A DNA stretch of 64,000 nt from CAZHTS01 sp964535315 (GTDB lineage: Bacteria; Chloroflexota; Anaerolineae; Anaerolineales; Anaerolineaceae): positions 1 to 64,000 of the forward strand of contig CAZHTS010000004.1 of the NCBI GenBank assembly GCA_964535315.1. The letters run 5' to 3'. Each line of letters begins with the position of its first letter. The stretch's first letter is position 1. The position numbers were made by a program, and so were the translations under genes. Below, one piece after another: positions 60,641 through 64,000 of the stretch. Below the pieces are notes generated by a model, which did no database searches, was not told the DNA's origin, and saw only the letters and a program-made list of their open reading frames with translations.

Positions 60641-61504
60641 TTATTGGGTGTCGCTGGAGGTTAAGACGGCGCCGCCGATGATGAGGGCCATGGCGACAAA
60701 CGAAAGCGGGGTGAGGCTTTTGCCGGCAAACAACACCAGGTTGAGGGTGGAAAGTAGCGGGGTGAGGTAGGCCAGCGAGCCGATGAGGCGTGGATCGCCG
60801 CGTTTGAGGGCTGCATCCCATAAGAAAAAGGCGGCGCCCATGGGGCCGACGCCAATCAGGATCAGCAGTAACCAGTCGCGGGCGGTCAGTTGTTGGACGT
60901 CAGACAACGAGCCGCCGGACAGGAAGTAAAAGGCCAGGGCGAGCAGACCTGAGACGGCGCAGAAGGCAGCGACCGAATCGGTCTGGAAGGGAGGCAGGCG
61001 TTTGGTCAGGACGGAGTAGAGCGCCCAGGTGACGGCGGCGCCGGCGGCCAGCAGATAGCCGGGCAGGTATTCACTGCGCAGACTGAATTGTCCGCCAGTG
61101 ACGATCAGGGCGGCGCCGGCCAGGCCGACCAGCGCGCCGAGGATGTGGCGTGGGCGCAGCCGGTAACCGGGGACAAGCGGCGAAAAGAGGACGATGAGCA
61201 GCGGCCAGAGGTAGTTGATCAGGTTGGCTTCTACCGCCGGGGCCAGGGCGAGGGCGCGGAAGTAGAGAAAGTGGTAGCCGAAGATGCCGGCCACGCCGAC
61301 GGCCAGCGTCGGCCAGGGGATGCGCCAGGCGCCGCGCCGGAAGAGGCTGATGACGCCGCTGAGTAAGAGGGCCACGCCCAGCAGGAGAAAGGGGGAAATG
61401 TGCACCAGTTGTGCGCCGATGAGGGCCAGCGTGCTCCAGATGAGGATGGCAGTCAGCGCCAGCGGGGTGGCAGTTTTGTTTTGGGTGTGGGCGGCAGTGT
61501 TCAT
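60641..61504 (-). CDS. EamA/DMT-superfamily transporter
   Basis: This 287-residue protein has ten membrane helices in two EamA halves, with the family's YLWPLLIVLFSPLV at helix four, typical of the YdcZ/RhaT-like drug/metabolite transporters. Substrate unknown; amino-acid or metabolite export is common in the family. ATG 61504 has no Shine-Dalgarno sequence. A minus-strand TATACT (61512-61517) just seven bases upstream suggests a leaderless mRNA. Confidence 0.9.
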   Translation of the reverse strand: MNTAAHTQNKTATPLALTAILIWSTLALIGAQLVHISPFLLLGVALLLSGVISLFRRGAWRIPWPTLAVGVAGIFGYHFLYFRALALAPAVEANLINYLWPLLIVLFSPLVPGYRLRPRHILGALVGLAGAALIVTGGQFSLRSEYLPGYLLAAGAAVTWALYSVLTKRLPPFQTDSVAAFCAVSGLLALAFYFLSGGSLSDVQQLTARDWLLLILIGVGPMGAAFFLWDAALKRGDPRLIGSLAYLTPLLSTLNLVLFAGKSLTPLSFVAMALIIGGAVLTSSDTQ

Positions 61505-61511
61505 GGCGGCA

Positions 61512-61517
61512 AGTATA
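61512..61517 (-). promoter_or_regulatory. Candidate -10 for a leaderless EamA mRNA
   Basis: TATACT ends seven bases before the ATG, so the predicted start site is at or next to the start codon. Confidence 0.4.
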
Positions 61518-61592
61518 CCTCAAGCGGCGGGAGATCAAATCTTTCTCTTATTTTTTGCAGATATGGCTCTTATATGGGGCGGGTATACTGGT

Positions 61593-61601
61593 TGGTATAT
61601 A
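61593..61601 (+). promoter_or_regulatory. Candidate extended -10 upstream of clpB
   Basis: TGG-TATATA could serve as an extended -10, with a leader of about 75 bases; TATACT at 61584-61589 is an alternative. No CIRCE operator or sigma32-like element is seen. Confidence 0.3.
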
Positions 61602-61682
61602 AAAGGTAGTGGAAAGAATTAGCCTGTTTCAGGCGATAGAAGGCTGCGGTGGGATATGCCATTGCGGCACGGAGAGAAGAAA

Positions 61683-64000
61683 ATGAAACTGGATAAATTC
61701 ACACAAAAATCGCAAGAAGCCATTTTTCAGGCGCAGGAGAACGCCCGGGGGTATGGGCACCAGGCCATCGAGCCGGCGCACCTGCTGCTGGCTTTGATCC
61801 GCCAGGAGGAGGGTGTGGTTGCGGCGCTGGTAACGCGGGTGGCCGGCAGCGTGCAGGCCCTGGAGGAGGAACTGCACAGCGATCTCGATCGGCGCCCAAA
61901 GGTATATGGTAGTAATGTGGATGTGGGTCTGGCGCAGGCGACGGCGGACGTTTTAAACGCCGCCGGGCGTTACGCGAAAGGGATGCAGGACGATTATGTT
62001 TCGACCGAACATATTCTGTTAGGGTTGTGTGACTCACCGGAAGGCAAGCGCCTGGCCTCGTACGGGTTGACGAAGGAGGCGATTCTGGCGGCGTTGAAGC
62101 AGGTGCGCGGGGCGCAGCGGGTGAGCAACCCCGAACCGGAGGCGACCTACCAGGCGCTGGCGAAGTACGGTCATGACCTGACCGACCTGGCGCGCAAAGG
62201 AAAATTGGATCCGGTCATCGGGCGCGACGAGGAGATTCGCCGCGTGGTGCAAATTCTGTCACGCCGCAGCAAGAATAACCCGGCGCTGATCGGTGAACCG
62301 GGGGTAGGAAAGACGGCCATCGCCGAGGGGCTGGCGCAGCGCATGGTCAACGGCGACGTGCCGGATGGTTTGAAGAAGAAGCGCCTGATCCAGCTGGATA
62401 TGAGTGCGCTGGTAGCCGGGGCCAAATACCGCGGCGAGTTTGAGGAACGCTTGAAGGCGGTGTTAAAGGAGATCAGCGAGGCGCAGGGTGAGATCGTCCT
62501 GTTCATCGATGAGATGCACACGGTGGTGGGGGCAGGCAAGGCGGATGGGGCGATGGACGCCGGCAACATGCTCAAGCCGATGCTGGCGCGCGGTGAACTG
62601 CACATGATCGGGGCCACCACGTTGGACGAATACCGCAAGTATGTGGAGAAGGACCCGGCGTTGGAACGACGTTTCCAGCCGGTGTTGGTGGAAGAACCCG
62701 GCGTGGCGGATACGATCAGCATTTTGCGCGGACTGAAGGAGCGTTATGAGGTACATCACGGGGTGCGTATCACCGACCCGGCGGTGATTGCTGCAGCGAC
62801 GCTTTCGCAGCGCTATATCCCCGACCGGCATCTGCCGGACAAGGCCATCGACCTGATCGATGAGGCCGCGGCCCGGCTGCGCACCGAGATCGATTCTAAG
62901 CCGCAAGAACTGGACGATGTCGACCGCCAGGTGATGCAACTCGAGATCGAACGCGAGGCGTTGAAGAAGGAAAAGGATAACGCCTCACGCGAGCGGCTGG
63001 AGAAGCTGGTGCAAGAGCTGGCGGATTTGAAAGAGCGCTCGCAGCAGATTACGGTGCGTTGGCAGAACGAAAAACAAGCCATCGCCGGGCTGCGGGCGAT
63101 CAAGGAGCAAATCGAGCAGACGCGCACGGAAATCGAGCGCGCCGAACGTCAGTCCGACTTCGAGCAAGTGGCACGCTTGCGCTACGGTAGACTGCGCGAA
63201 CTGGAGATGAAACTGAGCGAAGCGCAGCAGCGGTTGAAGGTGATGCAAAGCGAGGGGGCGCTGCTTAAAGAAGAGGTGGACGCTGAGGAAATCGCTGCGG
63301 TGGTGGGGCGCTGGACGGGCATCCCGGTGGCGCGCCTGTTGGAAGGCGAGACGCAGAAGCTGCTGCGCATGGAGGCGGCGCTGCACGAACGGGTGGTCGG
63401 GCAGGACGAAGCGGTGCGAGTCGTGTCGAACGCGGTGCGGCGGGCGCGAGCCGGGTTGCAGGACCCCAACCGTCCGATTGGTTCTTTCATCTTTATCGGG
63501 CCGACCGGGGTGGGCAAGACCGAACTGGGGCGGGCGCTGGCCGAGTTTATGTTCGACGACGAGCGGGCGATGATCCGCATCGATATGAGCGAGTATCAGG
63601 AGAAACATACGGTCAGCCGCCTGATCGGTGCGCCGCCCGGATATGTAGGCTATGATGAAGGCGGACAGTTGACCGAGGCAGTGCGCCGCCGCCCGTACAG
63701 CGTGGTGCTGTTTGATGAGGTCGAGAAGGCGCACCCAGAAGTGTTCAACACCCTGCTGCAACTGCTGGATGATGGCCGGCTGACCGACGGGCAGGGGCGC
63801 ACGGTGGACTTCCGTAACACGGTGGTGATCATGACCTCTAACCTGGGCAACCAGTTGTGGGAGGGCGGGCACACCGTGCGGCGGGAAGAAATCACGCGGG
63901 TGCTGCAGGCCAGTTTCCGCCCGGAGTTCCTCAACCGCATCGATGAGATCGTCGTATTTCATCCGTTGGGGCGCGAGCACCTGGACGGCATTATCACGAT
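61683..64000 (+). CDS. clpB: ClpB chaperone/disaggregase (3' end beyond the window)
   Basis: The frame from ATG 61683 runs open to the window edge (772 codons seen). It shows the Clp N-domain, AAA1 with Walker [10 protein letters not shown] and [12 protein letters not shown], a long middle coiled coil (about residues 395-530, heptad-rich E/K/L/R), and AAA2 with GPTGVGKTE and [11 protein letters not shown]. The long middle domain identifies ClpB rather than ClpC. It works with DnaK to disaggregate proteins. AGAG precedes the start. About 90 residues at the C-terminus are missing. Confidence 0.96.
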   Translation, partial: MKLDKFTQKSQEAIFQAQENARGYGHQAIEPAHLLLALIRQEEGVVAALVTRVAGSVQALEEELHSDLDRRPKVYGSNVDVGLAQATADVLNAAGRYAKGMQDDYVSTEHILLGLCDSPEGKRLASYGLTKEAILAALKQVRGAQRVSNPEPEATYQALAKYGHDLTDLARKGKLDPVIGRDEEIRRVVQILSRRSKNNPALIGEPGVGKTAIAEGLAQRMVNGDVPDGLKKKRLIQLDMSALVAGAKYRGEFEERLKAVLKEISEAQGEIVLFIDEMHTVVGAGKADGAMDAGNMLKPMLARGELHMIGATTLDEYRKYVEKDPALERRFQPVLVEEPGVADTISILRGLKERYEVHHGVRITDPAVIAAATLSQRYIPDRHLPDKAIDLIDEAAARLRTEIDSKPQELDDVDRQVMQLEIEREALKKEKDNASRERLEKLVQELADLKERSQQITVRWQNEKQAIAGLRAIKEQIEQTRTEIERAERQSDFEQVARLRYGRLRELEMKLSEAQQRLKVMQSEGALLKEEVDAEEIAAVVGRWTGIPVARLLEGETQKLLRMEAALHERVVGQDEAVRVVSNAVRRARAGLQDPNRPIGSFIFIGPTGVGKTELGRALAEFMFDDERAMIRIDMSEYQEKHTVSRLIGAPPGYVGYDEGGQLTEAVRRRPYSVVLFDEVEKAHPEVFNTLLQLLDDGRLTDGQGRTVDFRNTVVIMTSNLGNQLWEGGHTVRREEITRVLQASFRPEFLNRIDEIVVFHPLGREHLDGIIT

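Noticed and set aside
61505..61682. CIRCE or sigma32-type heat-shock control of clpB
   Set aside because: No TTAGCACTC-N9-GAGTGCTAA inverted repeat or sigma32-like -35/-10 pair is visible.
1..64000. tRNA genes, insertion sequences, prophage or integrase genes
   Set aside because: Reading both strands by eye I found no tRNA-like cloverleaf with CCA-type end, transposase, integrase or phage structural gene; a tRNA or IS search tool would be decisive.

Overview
The window reads as a contig from a Chloroflexota bacterium, most likely an Anaerolineae-type lineage. This is inferred from gene content, not from a marker tree. The supporting features are many multi-pass GT-C-like glycosyltransferases in operons, lipoproteins with Pro/Thr/Ala-rich linkers, MalT-like LuxR giants, AarF paralogues and a PknB-type kinase. 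The base composition is moderately GC-rich. Three runs of exactly 100 N (44861-44960, 59108-59207, 60464-60563) mark scaffold gaps, so this is a draft assembly. Genes are dense, 4-base ATGA overlaps are common, and many promoters look sigma70-like (TTGNNN, 17 bp, TATNNT).

Layout. 0-7.5 kb: a HlyD-like adaptor, VanZ-like protein, SSP411-type thioredoxin-fold protein, AarF kinase, lipid kinase plus PlsC acyltransferase, and a fatty-acid hydroxylase-like protein. 7.5-21.6 kb: two long minus-strand operons of membrane glycosyltransferase-like proteins, the second ending in NadR and PnuC (nicotinamide riboside salvage), with a nitrilase-family amidase between them and a GT39-like gene after them. 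21.7-25.7 kb: a GNAT-like protein and a MalT/LuxR regulator.

25.8-31.1 kb is the most unusual part. A LacI-type regulator precedes a promoter carrying two CAAAACGTTTTG operators. These control a B12-binding protein fused to a mutase-like domain, an opine-dehydrogenase-family enzyme, and an asparagine-synthetase-like enzyme that has lost its glutaminase cysteine. This looks like an undescribed three-enzyme pathway acting on an amino-acid-like substrate.

32.1-42.3 kb is a phosphorus-acquisition island: a PhoR/PhoB-like two-component system, an ABC importer (binding protein, fused permease, ATPase), a PhoU-like DUF47 protein, a PiT phosphate transporter, a UgpB-like binding protein and a glycerophosphodiester phosphodiesterase. 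Matching 11-bp direct repeats (CTGTTAcCAAr-type, Pho-box-like) lie before the ABC importer and before the PhoU-like gene, tying the two operons together.

42.4-50.3 kb: a CBS-ACT protein, lipoproteins, a repeat array, the RNase P RNA gene (rnpB) with its own promoter, a Ser/Thr kinase, triosephosphate isomerase and an HExxH membrane protein. 50.4-55.7 kb: a second AarF kinase and a heterodimeric ABC exporter. 55.9-64 kb: a PsiE-like protein, GNAT, a PadR regulator with its operator and membrane partner, a lipoprotein esterase, a second repeat array, an EamA transporter, and clpB running off the right edge.
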